DNA from: Flavobacteriaceae bacterium LSUCC0859
GTDB lineage: Bacteria > Bacteroidota > Bacteroidia > Flavobacteriales > Flavobacteriaceae
NCBI GenBank assembly: GCA_022239325.1
Contig: JAKOGP010000006.1
Span: forward strand, 1 to 64,000
Direction: 5' to 3'
DNA: 64,000 bases
Below are positions 34,156 through 43,005 of the stretch, in pieces; position 1 is the stretch's first letter, and the number at the start of each line of letters is the position of its first letter. The notes beneath the pieces are model-generated. The model was not told where the DNA came from and searched no databases. It worked only from the letters and a program-made list of their open reading frames with translations. The translations under genes and the position numbers were made by a program.

Positions 34156-35622
34156 ATGAATACTACCCATGCGATTAGTGCATTGTCCCCCAAAGCGGTG
34201 TGGACTTCTTTTGTGGCTCTGAATGCTGTGCCAAGGCCTTCAAAAAAAGAAGAAAAGATTCGGGCGTTTATGATTCATTTTGGTGAATCTCTTGGTTTGG
34301 AAACCCAAACCGATACTATTGGAAATGTGCTTATAAAAAAAGCAGCCTCTCAAGGAATGGAGATGGCTCCTGTAGTTTGCCTTCAATCTCACTTAGATAT
34401 GGTGCATCAAAAAAATGAGGGTACTGTATTTGATTTTGAAACCCAAGGGATAGACATGCAACTCCATGGAGATTGGGTGTGTGCTAAGGGCACTACTTTA
34501 GGGGCAGACAATGGATTGGGAGTAGCTGCAATTATGGCTGTTCTACAAGCCACAGATATTTCTCATGGACCTATTGAAGCTTTGTTTACCATAGACGAAG
34601 AAACAGGTATGACAGGCGCCAAGGAGTTGCGACCCAATTGGTTACAAGCTAAATACTTGTTAAATCTAGACACCGAAGACGACGACGAGATTGCCATTGG
34701 TTGTGCTGGAGGTATAGATATTACTGCTAAGGCTTCTTTTCAGGGAGCTGCACTTGCCCCTCCTATGGTGTCTTACCAGTTAAAACTCTCTGGGCTCCAA
34801 GGCGGGCACAGTGGTATGGATATTCACAAGGGATTTGGAAACGCCAACCTCATTGCCAATGAACTTTTAACGTCTATGTGTTCGCGTTTTGAGATACAAT
34901 TGCAATACATAAAGGGAGGAAGCCTCAGGAACGCAATTCCTAGGGAAAGTGAGCTCATTTTTGCCCTCCCCAAAGAACAAATGGCCTCCTTTGAAGCCTA
35001 CTCTGCAGTACAAATACATGAGTGTATTAAGAATTGGTCTGCAGCGGAGCCCGCGATTTCTTTTGAAATGAAGCAGACAGACGCAGCGTCTTTAAGGGCT
35101 CTGTCACAGCAAGACACTAAGGCTATTTGCGCTCAAATTAAGGCGGTTCACAATGGGGTATACACCATGAGTAGTACCGTGCCAGATTTGGTAGAAACTT
35201 CAAACAACCTAGCAAAAATTAGTCTAGAAGACGGTCTGCTACAGATAGAATGTCTGTGTAGGTCTTCTGTTGAAAAAGCTAAATTGGATTTGGCGTATAC
35301 GATTAAAGACTGTTTTGACCCAGCTGTCTATGAGGTGCATTTATCTGGTGATTATCCAGGTTGGGAGCCCCGCCCTGAGGGTGTTTTGCTACCTTTGTTA
35401 AAGAAAAACTATGAGAATCTTTTTCAGGAATCTCCCAGAGTGGTAGCCTGCCATGCTGGTTTAGAGTGTGGTCTTTTGGGCAAGCCTTATCCTGAGATGG
35501 AGATGATTAGCTTTGGACCTAATATACGTGGCGCGCATTCTCCAGATGAAAAAGTTTCTGTGTCTTCCGTTCAAAAGTTTTGGATGTTTTTTAAGTCGGT
35601 GTTGGCTTCCCTAACACACTAG
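34156..35622 (+). CDS. pepD: Aminoacyl-histidine dipeptidase (M20C)
   Basis: 488 residues, an M20 di-zinc peptidase related to E. coli PepD, which splits beta-alanyl-His and other dipeptides. Visible: LQSHLDMVHQ with the first zinc His, TTLGADNGLGVA with the bridging Asp, IDEETGMTGAKEL with the catalytic Glu-Glu pair, NLDTEDDDEIAIG, GGHSGMDIHKG in the lid domain, and a C-terminal GPNIRGAHSPDEKVSV with the last zinc His. No signal peptide, so cytoplasmic. It is a single-gene unit ending at a bidirectional terminator. Confidence 0.92.
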   Translation: MNTTHAISALSPKAVWTSFVALNAVPRPSKKEEKIRAFMIHFGESLGLETQTDTIGNVLIKKAASQGMEMAPVVCLQSHLDMVHQKNEGTVFDFETQGIDMQLHGDWVCAKGTTLGADNGLGVAAIMAVLQATDISHGPIEALFTIDEETGMTGAKELRPNWLQAKYLLNLDTEDDDEIAIGCAGGIDITAKASFQGAALAPPMVSYQLKLSGLQGGHSGMDIHKGFGNANLIANELLTSMCSRFEIQLQYIKGGSLRNAIPRESELIFALPKEQMASFEAYSAVQIHECIKNWSAAEPAISFEMKQTDAASLRALSQQDTKAICAQIKAVHNGVYTMSSTVPDLVETSNNLAKISLEDGLLQIECLCRSSVEKAKLDLAYTIKDCFDPAVYEVHLSGDYPGWEPRPEGVLLPLLKKNYENLFQESPRVVACHAGLECGLLGKPYPEMEMISFGPNIRGAHSPDEKVSVSSVQKFWMFFKSVLASLTH

Positions 35623-35640
35623 CTCATATATCGCAAAAAA

Positions 35641-35670
35641 AAAGCCAGCCTTTAAGGCTGGCTTTTTTTA
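35641..35670. terminator. Bidirectional terminator between pepD and the PPIase gene
   Basis: AAGCCAGCCTT pairs with AAGGCTGGCTT, with A and T runs on opposite sides, between two convergent genes. Confidence 0.88.
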
Positions 35671-35699
35671 AAATCTTTTTTTAGATTTTATTCTGGGTG

Positions 35700-36797
35700 T
35701 TATTCTACAATTTCCAACTCAAAAAATAGATTGCTATTTGGTGGGACTGCAGCACCTCTACCAGCACTTCCATAGCCCAAGTGAGACGGGATGAAGATCC
35801 TTATTTTGTCTCCAAAATTCATACTTAAAAGCCCTTCTCTGAACCCAGGAATTAGTTGCGCGTCTTCTACGTAATCCATGGGAAAAGGGTTGTATCCGCC
35901 ACCGGCGGCTCTATTGGCGTCAAAACTATTGTTTTCTTTAGCAACAGCTTCTACATTGGTGTCTACGATGGTACCGTCTTCGAGAAAGCCAGCATAGTAC
36001 ACATTTACTTTTTCTCCAAGGTTAGGTCTAATTCCATTTCCTTCTTTTACTTTATAAATTCCTAAACCAGATGGCGTAATGGTAGCCTGAGATTTTTGAG
36101 CCATGATTTCTGATACAAAAGCTTTTTTTCTCTCCATGTCTGCTGCAACGGCTGCTTCTTCCTCTTCAAAGTATGCTGCCATTACTTTGGGAGCATTGAA
36201 CTTTTTAGCTGCAGAACCATTTCTGATAATGGTTACCGTTTCCATAATCACAGGGCTTACGGGCTTGGTGTTTTCTACTTGTACGTTGGCAATAGAGTCT
36301 ACCACGGTCATTCCTTCTACAACTTCTCCAAACACTGTATGCACTCCGTCTAACCAGGGTGTGGGGGCATGGGTAATAAAAAATTGACTGCCATTGGTTT
36401 TAGGACCACCATTGGCCATAGATAAAATACCTTCTTTGGAGTGGGTTAGGCTGGGGTCAAACTCATCTTTAAATCTATACCCTGGATTTCCGGTACCATT
36501 ACCTAAATAGTCTCCTCCTTGGATCATAAAGTCTTTCATAACTCTGTGAAAAGTCAGTCCATCATAAAACTTTTTATTTTTTAATTCATCACTCACAAAA
36601 CTGTTATTTCCCTCTGCCAAACTCACAAAATTAGCTACGGTTACTGGAGTTTTTTCTGCCTCCAATTTAACTACAATGTCTCCCATATTGGTTTTTATGT
36701 TTGCGTATAAACCGTCTGCTAAATCTGGTCTTTGACTGGTTTTACAACTACTGAGTAAAAGAGCACCTAAAAGGATTAAAAAGTTAATTTTTTTCAT
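35700..36797 (-). CDS. Cyclophilin-FKBP fusion lipoprotein (peptidyl-prolyl isomerase)
   Basis: 365 residues with a lipoprotein signal ending at the Cys of LLLSSCKTSQ. Residues about 30-205 are a cyclophilin domain (FHRVMKDFMIQGGD, NGSQFFITHAPTPWLDG, HTVFGEVVEGM). A helical linker of about 55 residues (AAYFEEEEAAVAADMERKKA) joins it to a C-terminal FKBP domain (VNVYYAGFLEDGT, IPGFREGLLSMNFGDKIRIF, HLGYGSAGRGA). Both folds catalyse proline isomerisation, so this is a periplasmic or outer-membrane folding factor with two unrelated isomerase modules. NrnA lies 5 nt upstream. Confidence 0.9.
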   Translation of the reverse strand: MKKINFLILLGALLLSSCKTSQRPDLADGLYANIKTNMGDIVVKLEAEKTPVTVANFVSLAEGNNSFVSDELKNKKFYDGLTFHRVMKDFMIQGGDYLGNGTGNPGYRFKDEFDPSLTHSKEGILSMANGGPKTNGSQFFITHAPTPWLDGVHTVFGEVVEGMTVVDSIANVQVENTKPVSPVIMETVTIIRNGSAAKKFNAPKVMAAYFEEEEAAVAADMERKKAFVSEIMAQKSQATITPSGLGIYKVKEGNGIRPNLGEKVNVYYAGFLEDGTIVDTNVEAVAKENNSFDANRAAGGGYNPFPMDYVEDAQLIPGFREGLLSMNFGDKIRIFIPSHLGYGSAGRGAAVPPNSNLFFELEIVE

Positions 36798-36802
36798 GAA
36801 TA

Positions 36803-37822
36803 TTATTGATTTAATTTGTTTTTATAAGTGGGTAAAATTTCTTTAAAATGGGATAAAGTGTCTGAGAGGCTTAGATCACTTTTGCCGCCAGCTGCGTTAT
36901 GATGGCCACCACCATTAAAGTGGGCTCTTGCAAATTCATTCACTGAAAAGTCTCCTTGAGATCTAAAAGATATTTTAATGATCTGTTCTTCTGTGTTTTC
37001 TATAAAAATAGTGGAAAAAACCACGCCTGCAATACTTAATCCGTAATTAACCAGTCCTTCTGTATCTCCTTTTTTGTAGCCATAATGATCTAATTCTTTC
37101 TGACTCAGATGGATGATTGCTGTTTTGTATTCTGGTATGACTTCCATATTCTGGAGGGCGCAGCCCAATAAGTGAAGCCTGCTAGGGCTGTTATTGTCGT
37201 ATATGGCCTGGTGAATTTCTGCGTTTTTTGCCCCCAAATGTATTAGGGCTGCAGCTACCTGGTGTGTGGTGGCAGTCGTAGACGCATATTTAAAGGAACC
37301 AGTATCTGTCATAATACCTGTGTAAAGGCAAGTTGCCATTTGTTCAGTTATTTTGTCTAAGTCTTCTAGTGCTTCTATAAAGTGAAACACCATTTGGCAG
37401 GTAGAACAAATACTAGTGTCTGAGTAGGTGTGTAGCGCATAGCTGTCCGGTGCCTCGTGATGGTCTATCATCACAAAGCTACCTTCAGCAGCCTCTAAAC
37501 TAGCTTGCATGACGTCTCCCACCCTGTTTAAGTGATTAAAATCTAGTGTGAAAATGAGTTGGGCATTGGCTATGATTTCTTGGGCCAGATCATTTTGCTT
37601 TTCGAAATTTATAATTTGATGAAAGCCTGGCATCCAATGTAGAAAATCTGGAGCTTGATTGGGAGACACCACCTGACTTTCATGTCCCAGCTGAGATAGA
37701 TATTCTTGTAAAGCTAGGGTAGAACCAATAGCGTCTCCATCTGGGTTTCTGTGAGGGATAATGGCTATTTTTTTGGGTTCTGAAAGCAGGCTTTGAAGGG
37801 CCTTAAAGTCCGGTTTTATCAT
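36803..37822 (-). CDS. nrnA: DHH/DHHA1 phosphoesterase, NrnA-like
   Basis: 339 residues. The DHH motifs are visible: IPHRNPDGDAIGSTLAL, TLDFNHLNRVGD, MIDHHEAPD, TDTGSFKYASTT; the C-terminal DHHA1 domain carries HFNGGGHHNAAGGKSD. NrnA proteins degrade short oligoribonucleotides and 3'-phosphoadenosine-5'-phosphate; which activity applies here is unresolved. The ATG at 37822 is preferred over one six codons earlier because a -7-like element (TATCTTTA) lies 4 nt upstream of it. It is co-transcribed with the isomerase gene. Confidence 0.87.
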   Translation of the reverse strand: MIKPDFKALQSLLSEPKKIAIIPHRNPDGDAIGSTLALQEYLSQLGHESQVVSPNQAPDFLHWMPGFHQIINFEKQNDLAQEIIANAQLIFTLDFNHLNRVGDVMQASLEAAEGSFVMIDHHEAPDSYALHTYSDTSICSTCQMVFHFIEALEDLDKITEQMATCLYTGIMTDTGSFKYASTTATTHQVAAALIHLGAKNAEIHQAIYDNNSPSRLHLLGCALQNMEVIPEYKTAIIHLSQKELDHYGYKKGDTEGLVNYGLSIAGVVFSTIFIENTEEQIIKISFRSQGDFSVNEFARAHFNGGGHHNAAGGKSDLSLSDTLSHFKEILPTYKNKLNQ

Positions 37823-37826
37823 TTTG

Positions 37827-37834
37827 TAAAGATA
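37827..37834 (-). promoter_or_regulatory. Near-consensus -7 element of nrnA
   Basis: The minus strand reads TATCTTTA, one base off TANNTTTG, with the same 4-nt distance to the ATG seen at rlmD and trmH. It supports a leaderless start at 37822. Confidence 0.4.
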
Positions 37835-37913
37835 ATACATATTATGAGAGCCATTAAATGCTTTTAGCTATTTTTACCTCAAAGTTTAGAACCCTTTCAA
37901 AGCGTTATTACTT

Positions 37914-38921
37914 ATGAAACATATATGGTGGCCTCTTTTTTTTATTGTAATTACTGGGTCTGTCCAGGCTCAAAATAATCCGGATTTTACTATTGCCTTT
38001 GGCTCTTGTAACAAAACATCGCTACCCAATTTACTTTGGGACGACATTGTTGCTGCTCAGGCAGATGTTTTTATTTGGGGGGGAGACATTGTTTACGCAG
38101 ACACCGATCGTATGGAAAAACTCCAGGCGTATTACAATGCCTTAGAGGATCTGCCTGGCTATAAAAAATTAAAGCAAACCACGCCTATTATTGGAACCTG
38201 GGACGACCACGATTACGGCCTGAACGACGGGGGGGTACACTTTAAAGCAAAGGCCGGAAGTCAACAGCTGTTTTTAGATTTTATGGAGGTTCCTAAAGAA
38301 AGCCCAAGGAGACTACAGGAGGGGGTGTATGCGGCTCACAAATACGAAACCAAACAAGGAAAAACTATTAAAGTCTTGGTCTTAGATACCAGGTATTTCA
38401 GATCCGATTTAACTCCAGATTTAAAAACTTCTAAACGATTTAAACCCAATCCATATGGACAGGGAACCATTTTGGGGGAGGCGCAGTGGGAGTGGTTAGA
38501 AAAAGAACTTTCAGACCCCCAAGCGCATTATAATGTAATTGTGAGTAGTGTGCAATTCCTTTCCTCTGAACACGGTTTTGAATGCTGGGGTAATTTCCCG
38601 CATGAGGTAGATAAGTTAGAGCAATTACTCGTAAAAACTCAGGCCAAAAATGTGTTAATTCTCTCAGGAGACAGGCATATTTCTGAAATTTCTAAAAAAG
38701 AAGTGGTGGGTTTAAGGTATCCGCTGGTAGACGTTACCTCTAGTGGTCTAACACATGCTTATCGCAAATTCAAAGGGGAACCAAACCGCTACAGAACTTC
38801 TAAAGTGGTAGCCACAGAGAGTTTTGGGCTTATTGAGTTTCACACCCAAGACCATAAGATTTCTGTGTCTTTAGTTACAGATGGAGGGCTTGTGGCCCAG
38901 TCGGATCTCATTGAATTTTAG
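37914..38921 (+). CDS. Exported PhoD-like phosphatase/phosphodiesterase
   Basis: 335 residues with a signal peptide (KHIWWPLFFIVITGSVQAQ). The calcineurin-like metallophosphatase fold of the PhoD family is evident: FAFGSCNKTSLPNLLWD with the metal Cys, IWGGDIVYADTD, IGTWDDHDYGLNDGG, VLDTRYFRS, LSGDRHISEISK, then GLIEFH. PhoD enzymes release phosphate from esters or teichoic-acid-like phosphodiesters; the substrate is unknown here. There is no phosphate-regulon neighbour and I did not see a Pho-box-like repeat upstream. Confidence 0.86.
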   Translation: MKHIWWPLFFIVITGSVQAQNNPDFTIAFGSCNKTSLPNLLWDDIVAAQADVFIWGGDIVYADTDRMEKLQAYYNALEDLPGYKKLKQTTPIIGTWDDHDYGLNDGGVHFKAKAGSQQLFLDFMEVPKESPRRLQEGVYAAHKYETKQGKTIKVLVLDTRYFRSDLTPDLKTSKRFKPNPYGQGTILGEAQWEWLEKELSDPQAHYNVIVSSVQFLSSEHGFECWGNFPHEVDKLEQLLVKTQAKNVLILSGDRHISEISKKEVVGLRYPLVDVTSSGLTHAYRKFKGEPNRYRTSKVVATESFGLIEFHTQDHKISVSLVTDGGLVAQSDLIEF

Positions 38922-38965
38922 GGCGTTTTTGTGATTCCTTTTTTAAGGATTCTTAAAAAAAGCAC

Positions 38966-38973
38966 TACTTTTG
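38966..38973 (+). promoter_or_regulatory. -7 element of ndk
   Basis: TACTTTTG, an exact TANNTTTG, 15 nt before the ATG at 38989. It argues against the upstream in-frame start at 38971, which lies inside it. Confidence 0.6.
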
Positions 38974-38988
38974 CAAAAAATTTTTAAG

Positions 38989-39408
38989 ATGATTCAAAAC
39001 AGAACTTTTACCATGATTAAGCCAGACGCTGTTGCGAATGGGCATATTGGTGGTATTTTAGACAAAATTACTGCTGCAGGATTTAAAATTGTAGCTATGA
39101 AATACACTCAATTAAGTGTGAGAGACGCCCAGGCTTTTTATGCAGTGCATGCAGAGCGTCCTTTCTTTGGGGAATTGGTAGACTTTATGTCTTCAGGACC
39201 TATTGTTGCAGCTATCTTAGAGAAAGACAATGCAGTAGAGGATTTTAGAGCTTTAATTGGAGCTACTAATCCTGAGGAGGCAGCAGAGGGTACCATTAGA
39301 AAGATGTACGCTACCTCTATTGGTGAAAATGCAGTACACGGATCTGACAGCGATGAAAATGCGGCTATAGAAGGGGCATTTCATTTTGCTGGAAGAGAGG
39401 TATTTTAA
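38989..39408 (+). CDS. ndk: Nucleoside diphosphate kinase
   Basis: 139 residues, the normal length. It equalises NTP/dNTP pools by phosphotransfer. Visible: [17 protein letters not shown] at the N-terminus, [18 protein letters not shown], the [15 protein letters not shown] substrate loop and the phospho-accepting His in [12 protein letters not shown]. The frame extends six codons upstream, but that stretch overlaps the -7 element, so the ATG at 38989 is used. Confidence 0.96.
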   Translation: MIQNRTFTMIKPDAVANGHIGGILDKITAAGFKIVAMKYTQLSVRDAQAFYAVHAERPFFGELVDFMSSGPIVAAILEKDNAVEDFRALIGATNPEEAAEGTIRKMYATSIGENAVHGSDSDENAAIEGAFHFAGREVF

Positions 39409-39433
39409 ATGACCTACAACTTCAAAAAAAAAA

Positions 39434-39458
39434 AAGCCCCATTTATGGGGCTTTTTTT
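39434..39458. terminator. Bidirectional terminator between ndk and the DUF721 gene
   Basis: AAGCCCC pairs with GGGGCTT around ATTTAT. A long A run precedes it and a T run follows, so both convergent genes can stop here. Confidence 0.87.
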
Positions 39459-39751
39459 TATCTAAGCACTATGTTTTTAACCAGCTCCTTTCCCAAGGAC
39501 TCATTCATCATTTTCACAATTTTTGTTTTCCCGTGACTCAATTCCTCCCTCAGTACCGCAGAGCTCAGAGACACGTATAGGGTGGTTTTTTCTAGTTTTA
39601 CCTCTCTGGTGTAAGAATTAACGCCATTCCCCATGAGCTCTTCCCAGGCTTTTTGAGCATTGACTTTGTCTAAGCCTTTATCTAATTTATGGGCAGAGAT
39701 AAAGCCATTGAGGGCTTCGCTTAGTTGCTGTGGGCTGTCTTTTCTACTCAT
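39458..39751 (-). CDS. DUF721 (DciA-like) protein
   Basis: 97 residues with the compact DUF721 core: VNAQKAWEELMGNGVNSYTR, then KLEKTTLYVSLSSAVLREEL and a basic ELVKNIVLR end. DciA proteins of this family load the DnaB helicase at the origin in bacteria lacking DnaC. Placement in an operon with recF supports a replication role. Its ATG overlaps the stop of the upstream lipoprotein gene by 8 nt (ATGAGTAG), so translation is coupled. Confidence 0.8.
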   Translation of the reverse strand: MSRKDSPQQLSEALNGFISAHKLDKGLDKVNAQKAWEELMGNGVNSYTREVKLEKTTLYVSLSSAVLREELSHGKTKIVKMMNESLGKELVKNIVLR

Positions 39752-40163
39752 AACTTATATCTATGGGGAAGTATCTTTTGTAAAGATATTTTATATTTTT
39801 TTCATTGACAGCGGTATAGCTATTAGAATCTAATTGTATAATTTTTAAACGCTGGGATTGGGCGTCTTTAAAGCCAAGCTCCCACTGATTGTTTTGGTTT
39901 GTAGCTGTAAAGTACAAGGTGCTGTTATTGGTGGTGTATCGGCCGTTTAGGCCTGGCTTCATTTTTTTTAAATACCCTTCTAGCTCATTAATTTCAATAT
40001 AATCTATACTGGTATTTACGCCATAGGTTTTGTTTTGTCCATTGGGAAAGCTAACTTCTGAAATTTCCCAATAGCCGTTTAACAGGTGTATGTCTTGGAC
40101 GGTGGTTTTTTTTGCACAGGCCATTGCAAGTAGTACGAGTAGGCTTAAAAGTTCTTTTTTCAT
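39744..40163 (-). CDS. Small lipocalin-like lipoprotein
   Basis: 139 residues from the ATG at 40163, chosen because it starts the lipoprotein signal (KKELLSLLVLLAMACAKK); the open frame runs on into the recF end. The mature part reads LLNGYWEISEVSFPNG and continues with strands like a lipocalin or META-type beta barrel. No specific function is known. It sits between recF and the DUF721 gene, an arrangement I recall from other Flavobacteriaceae, although an envelope lipoprotein has no evident link to replication. Confidence 0.75.
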   Translation of the reverse strand: MKKELLSLLVLLAMACAKKTTVQDIHLLNGYWEISEVSFPNGQNKTYGVNTSIDYIEINELEGYLKKMKPGLNGRYTTNNSTLYFTATNQNNQWELGFKDAQSQRLKIIQLDSNSYTAVNEKNIKYLYKRYFPIDISYE

Positions 40164-40173
40164 AAGACGTAAT

Positions 40174-41256
40174 TTAGGATAAGGCAATGAGTTCAAAATT
40201 GTGTTGGGTGCTTTCCATTACCTCTTTAGTTCTTTCTTCATGGGTGTCGCTAATGAAAATTTGGCCGTATTCTTTAGCGTTCACTAAATGGATTAACTGA
40301 GCTACTCTGCTGGCGTCTAATTTATCAAAAATGTCGTCTAATAGTAAAATAGGTGTGGTTTTTGACTTTTGCTTGATAAAATGAAATTGGGCTAATTTAA
40401 GCGCAATCAGAAAAGATTTTTGCTGGCCTTGGCTGCCAAATTTTTTAATCACATGACCTTCTAATTCAAAGATGAGGTCATCTTTATGGGTGCCTACCGA
40501 GGTGTATTGTAAGGCCCTATCTTTTCTCTGTTTCTCTAGTAATTGGTTGTCTAAACTTCCCTGTTCTAGGCTGCTTTGATAACTAATGCCTACCTGCTCT
40601 AAACCACCTACAATAGCAGAAAATTGCTGTTGAAAAATAGGGGTGAACTGGTCTAGAAAGGCCCGCCGCTTTTCGTATATAGGGGTGGCTAATTGGCTGA
40701 GCTGTTGGTCGTACACCAAAAGGGTGTCTTTGTCAAAACTCTGATTTAGCGAAAAGTATTTTAACAAGGCATTTCGTTGGGCCAGTAGCTTGTTGTATTG
40801 GAGTAATTGTTCTAAATAGATTCGGTCCGATTGGGAGATCACACCATCTATGAATTTTCGTCTGGTGTCGCTGCCCTCTGTAATTAGATCTCTGTCTGCT
40901 GGAGAAATCATTACTAGGGGCATAAATCCTATATGATCTGAGATTTTATCATAGACTTTTCCGTTTCTCTTGATGATTTTTTTTGCTCCTTTTTTCAAAC
41001 TACATACCAGCTTTTCCTCTTTTTGTTCTCTCTCTAAAGTGGCGTCTATTACAAAATAATCTTGTCCATGCTTAATGTTTTGAGAGCTTACAGGATTAAA
41101 ATAGCTCTTTCCAAAGGATAGATGGTATATAGCGTCTAACACATTGGTTTTACCTACACCGTTGGCGCCTACAATTCCATTTAGCTTTGGGTTAAAGGAA
41201 AATTCTTGCTGTTCAAAATTTTTATAGTTTAGTAAGGAAAGTTGTTTGAGAATCAT
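40174..41256 (-). CDS. recF: DNA replication/repair protein RecF
   Basis: 360 residues, usual length. An SMC-like ATPase that helps load RecA at gaps. Visible: N-terminal [16 protein letters not shown], Walker [14 protein letters not shown] with Lys36, the ABC-type signature region [18 protein letters not shown] and Walker [17 protein letters not shown], followed by [12 protein letters not shown]. It is first in the leftward operon recF-lipoprotein-DUF721. dnaA and dnaN are not in the window. Confidence 0.94.
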   Translation of the reverse strand: MILKQLSLLNYKNFEQQEFSFNPKLNGIVGANGVGKTNVLDAIYHLSFGKSYFNPVSSQNIKHGQDYFVIDATLEREQKEEKLVCSLKKGAKKIIKRNGKVYDKISDHIGFMPLVMISPADRDLITEGSDTRRKFIDGVISQSDRIYLEQLLQYNKLLAQRNALLKYFSLNQSFDKDTLLVYDQQLSQLATPIYEKRRAFLDQFTPIFQQQFSAIVGGLEQVGISYQSSLEQGSLDNQLLEKQRKDRALQYTSVGTHKDDLIFELEGHVIKKFGSQGQQKSFLIALKLAQFHFIKQKSKTTPILLLDDIFDKLDASRVAQLIHLVNAKEYGQIFISDTHEERTKEVMESTQHNFELIALS

Positions 41257-41350
41257 GAACAGAGCGTACTAATTTGGTGTTAGTTGCGTACAAAGCGCAA
41301 AATATTCAAAAATAACAAAAAAATAGGCTTTTCAATTTGGATAAAAACTT

Positions 41351-41358
41351 TATTTTTG
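41351..41358 (+). promoter_or_regulatory. -7 element of the YfgM-like gene and ribH
   Basis: TATTTTTG matches TANNTTTG, 17 nt before the ATG at 41376. Confidence 0.55.
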
Positions 41359-41375
41359 CCCATTAAATAACTATT

Positions 41376-42143
41376 ATGGCTACTTATAACAAACGAGGAT
41401 ATAAAGGAAAAAATGTTGAAGAAGTTCAACAGATAGAAAACGAAAACAGCACCACAGCAGAGGTTTTCTCTAGCTTAGATGAAGGTGCTTCTAAAACCGA
41501 AGCTTGGGTAGCCACAAACCAATCCTATATTATAGGTGTTATTGGTGTTATTGCCATTGGAGTTCTTGGTTATTTGGGATATGTACAGTTTGTTCAGAAG
41601 CCGCAAGAAGCCATTGCTGCTAATGAATTATTTTACCCACAACAATACTTTGACCAAGCTGTAAACGCTACCCAGTCTAAAGATTCTCTATTTCTTTTAG
41701 CACTAAACGGTGCAGAAGGTAAATACGGCTTATTAGATATTGCAAATGAGTACGCAGGTACCAAAGCGGCTAATTTGGCTCATTACGCTGCGGGTGTGTC
41801 TTACTTAAACTTACAAAAATATCCAGAGGCTATTGACCAATTAGAGCAGTTTAGCTCTCAGGACGCTATTTTAGGTGCTTTGGCCAAAGGAAATATAGGA
41901 GACGCTTTCATGCAGTTAGATCAGGCTAAAGAGGCTTTGTCTTATTACGAACAAGCCGTTGCACACAGTAGCAATGAGTTTACTACACCGAAGTTTTTGC
42001 AAAAAGCTGCTATCGCAGCTATTGCCTTGGGAGATACCGATAAAGCAGCTTCTTTCCTAAAACGTATTAAGTCTGACTATTCTCAGTCTTTGGAGGCTCA
42101 GTCTGTAGACGCTCAGTTGGGATTAGTGAACGCAGAACAATAA
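41376..42143 (+). CDS. YfgM-like membrane-anchored TPR protein
   Basis: 255 residues. A soluble acidic N-terminus of about 48 residues precedes one membrane helix (SYIIGVIGVIAIGVLGYLGY), and the rest is a periplasmic TPR-type domain (YAAGVSYLNLQKYPEAIDQL, AKGNIGDAFMQLDQAKEAL). This resembles YfgM, an ancillary protein of the Sec translocon/PpiD chaperone network; the assignment is by architecture only. Its stop overlaps the ribH start (TAATG), so they are translated together. Confidence 0.75.
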   Translation: MATYNKRGYKGKNVEEVQQIENENSTTAEVFSSLDEGASKTEAWVATNQSYIIGVIGVIAIGVLGYLGYVQFVQKPQEAIAANELFYPQQYFDQAVNATQSKDSLFLLALNGAEGKYGLLDIANEYAGTKAANLAHYAAGVSYLNLQKYPEAIDQLEQFSSQDAILGALAKGNIGDAFMQLDQAKEALSYYEQAVAHSSNEFTTPKFLQKAAIAAIALGDTDKAASFLKRIKSDYSQSLEAQSVDAQLGLVNAEQ

Positions 42144-42622
42144 TGGCTACTGCCCTTCAAAATTTATCACAATACCGAGAAGATCTTGTTCCAGACGCAA
42201 CAGGACTCCGAATAGGGATTGTGGTTGCCAGTTGGAACCACGAAATTACCCACGCCTTATACCAAGGGGCACACGACACCTTAACTAAACATGGGGTTGT
42301 TCCTCAAGATATCATTACCTATGAAGTTCCTGGTAGTTTTGAATTGCCTTATGGCGCCTCTAAGATGATACAGAAACATGCTCCAGACGCCGTTATTGTC
42401 ATTGGGAGTGTGATTCAGGGAGAAACAAAGCATTTTGATTTTGTGTGTAGTGCTACGGCTCAAGGGATTATGGATCTAAACACACAAGCACAGTTACCTG
42501 TTATTTTTTGTGTTCTCACAGATAACAATTGGCAGCAAGCTAAAGACAGGTCTGGTGGGAAACACGGTAACAAAGGGGTAGAAGCAGCCGTAGCTGCTAT
42601 TAAAATGGCTACACTTTCTTAA
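42143..42622 (+). CDS. ribH: 6,7-dimethyl-8-ribityllumazine synthase
   Basis: 159 residues, the usual length for the icosahedral or pentameric enzyme that makes the riboflavin precursor lumazine from the pyrimidinedione and dihydroxybutanone phosphate. Visible: IGIVVASWNHEIT with the aromatic substrate stack, YEVPGSFELPYGASKM, VIVIGSVIQGETKHFDFVC with the catalytic His, VLTDNNWQQAKDRSG and a C-terminal KGVEAAVAAIKMA helix. No other rib gene or FMN riboswitch is adjacent. A hairpin at 42649-42668 follows the stop. Confidence 0.95.
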   Translation: MATALQNLSQYREDLVPDATGLRIGIVVASWNHEITHALYQGAHDTLTKHGVVPQDIITYEVPGSFELPYGASKMIQKHAPDAVIVIGSVIQGETKHFDFVCSATAQGIMDLNTQAQLPVIFCVLTDNNWQQAKDRSGGKHGNKGVEAAVAAIKMATLS

Positions 42623-42684
42623 ATTCATTTTTTCATTGTTAACAATTTAGCCACAAACATCTGTGGCTTGCCCTTAATTTTATT

Positions 42685-42692
42685 TAATTTTG
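42685..42692 (+). promoter_or_regulatory. -7 element of the small membrane protein-mutL operon
   Basis: TAATTTTG matches TANNTTTG, 16 nt before the ATG at 42709; a hairpin (AGCCACA/TGTGGCT, 42649-42668) lies just upstream. Confidence 0.5.
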
Positions 42693-42708
42693 AAGGAATC
42701 ACAGTCTT

Positions 42709-43005
42709 ATGAGGTTACCTACATTATTTAAACAAAATAGAAACAAATCCTATGGGTATGCCCCTCGCTATTACAATGAGCGAAAGGAGCGTATAGAACA
42801 ACTCAAAAGAGAAAAAGAGGAGGCTTCTAGCCAGAACAATATTTTTAGAAATCACGGTCCTAAATCTTTTAGAGAAGACTGGAGGAAAGCCAAAAGTCAA
42901 AGCATGGAAAAGAATAGAAGGATTAGACTCCTTGTTATTTTTATTTTCCTCCTGCTGGCTTTCTACACTGCCATTCAGATGGGTGCCATTGACTTTGTAC
43001 TGTAA
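42709..43005 (+). CDS. Small basic single-pass membrane protein
   Basis: 98 residues: a highly basic, charged N-terminal 65 residues (YNERKERIEQLKREKEEASS, RKAKSQSMEKNRRIR) and one C-terminal membrane helix (LLVIFIFLLLAFYTAIQMGA). This tail-anchored layout puts the basic part in the cytoplasm. Databases often carry homologues under the misleading name riboflavin synthase subunit beta because of the adjacent ribH; nothing in the sequence supports enzymatic function. Its stop overlaps the mutL start (TAATG), so coupling to mutL is likely. Confidence 0.78.
   Translation: MRLPTLFKQNRNKSYGYAPRYYNERKERIEQLKREKEEASSQNNIFRNHGPKSFREDWRKAKSQSMEKNRRIRLLVIFIFLLLAFYTAIQMGAIDFVL

Noticed and set aside
42649-42692. 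Hairpin after ribH as an FMN riboswitch
   Set aside because: It is a 7-bp stem without any FMN-riboswitch junction sequence and lies downstream of, not before, ribH.
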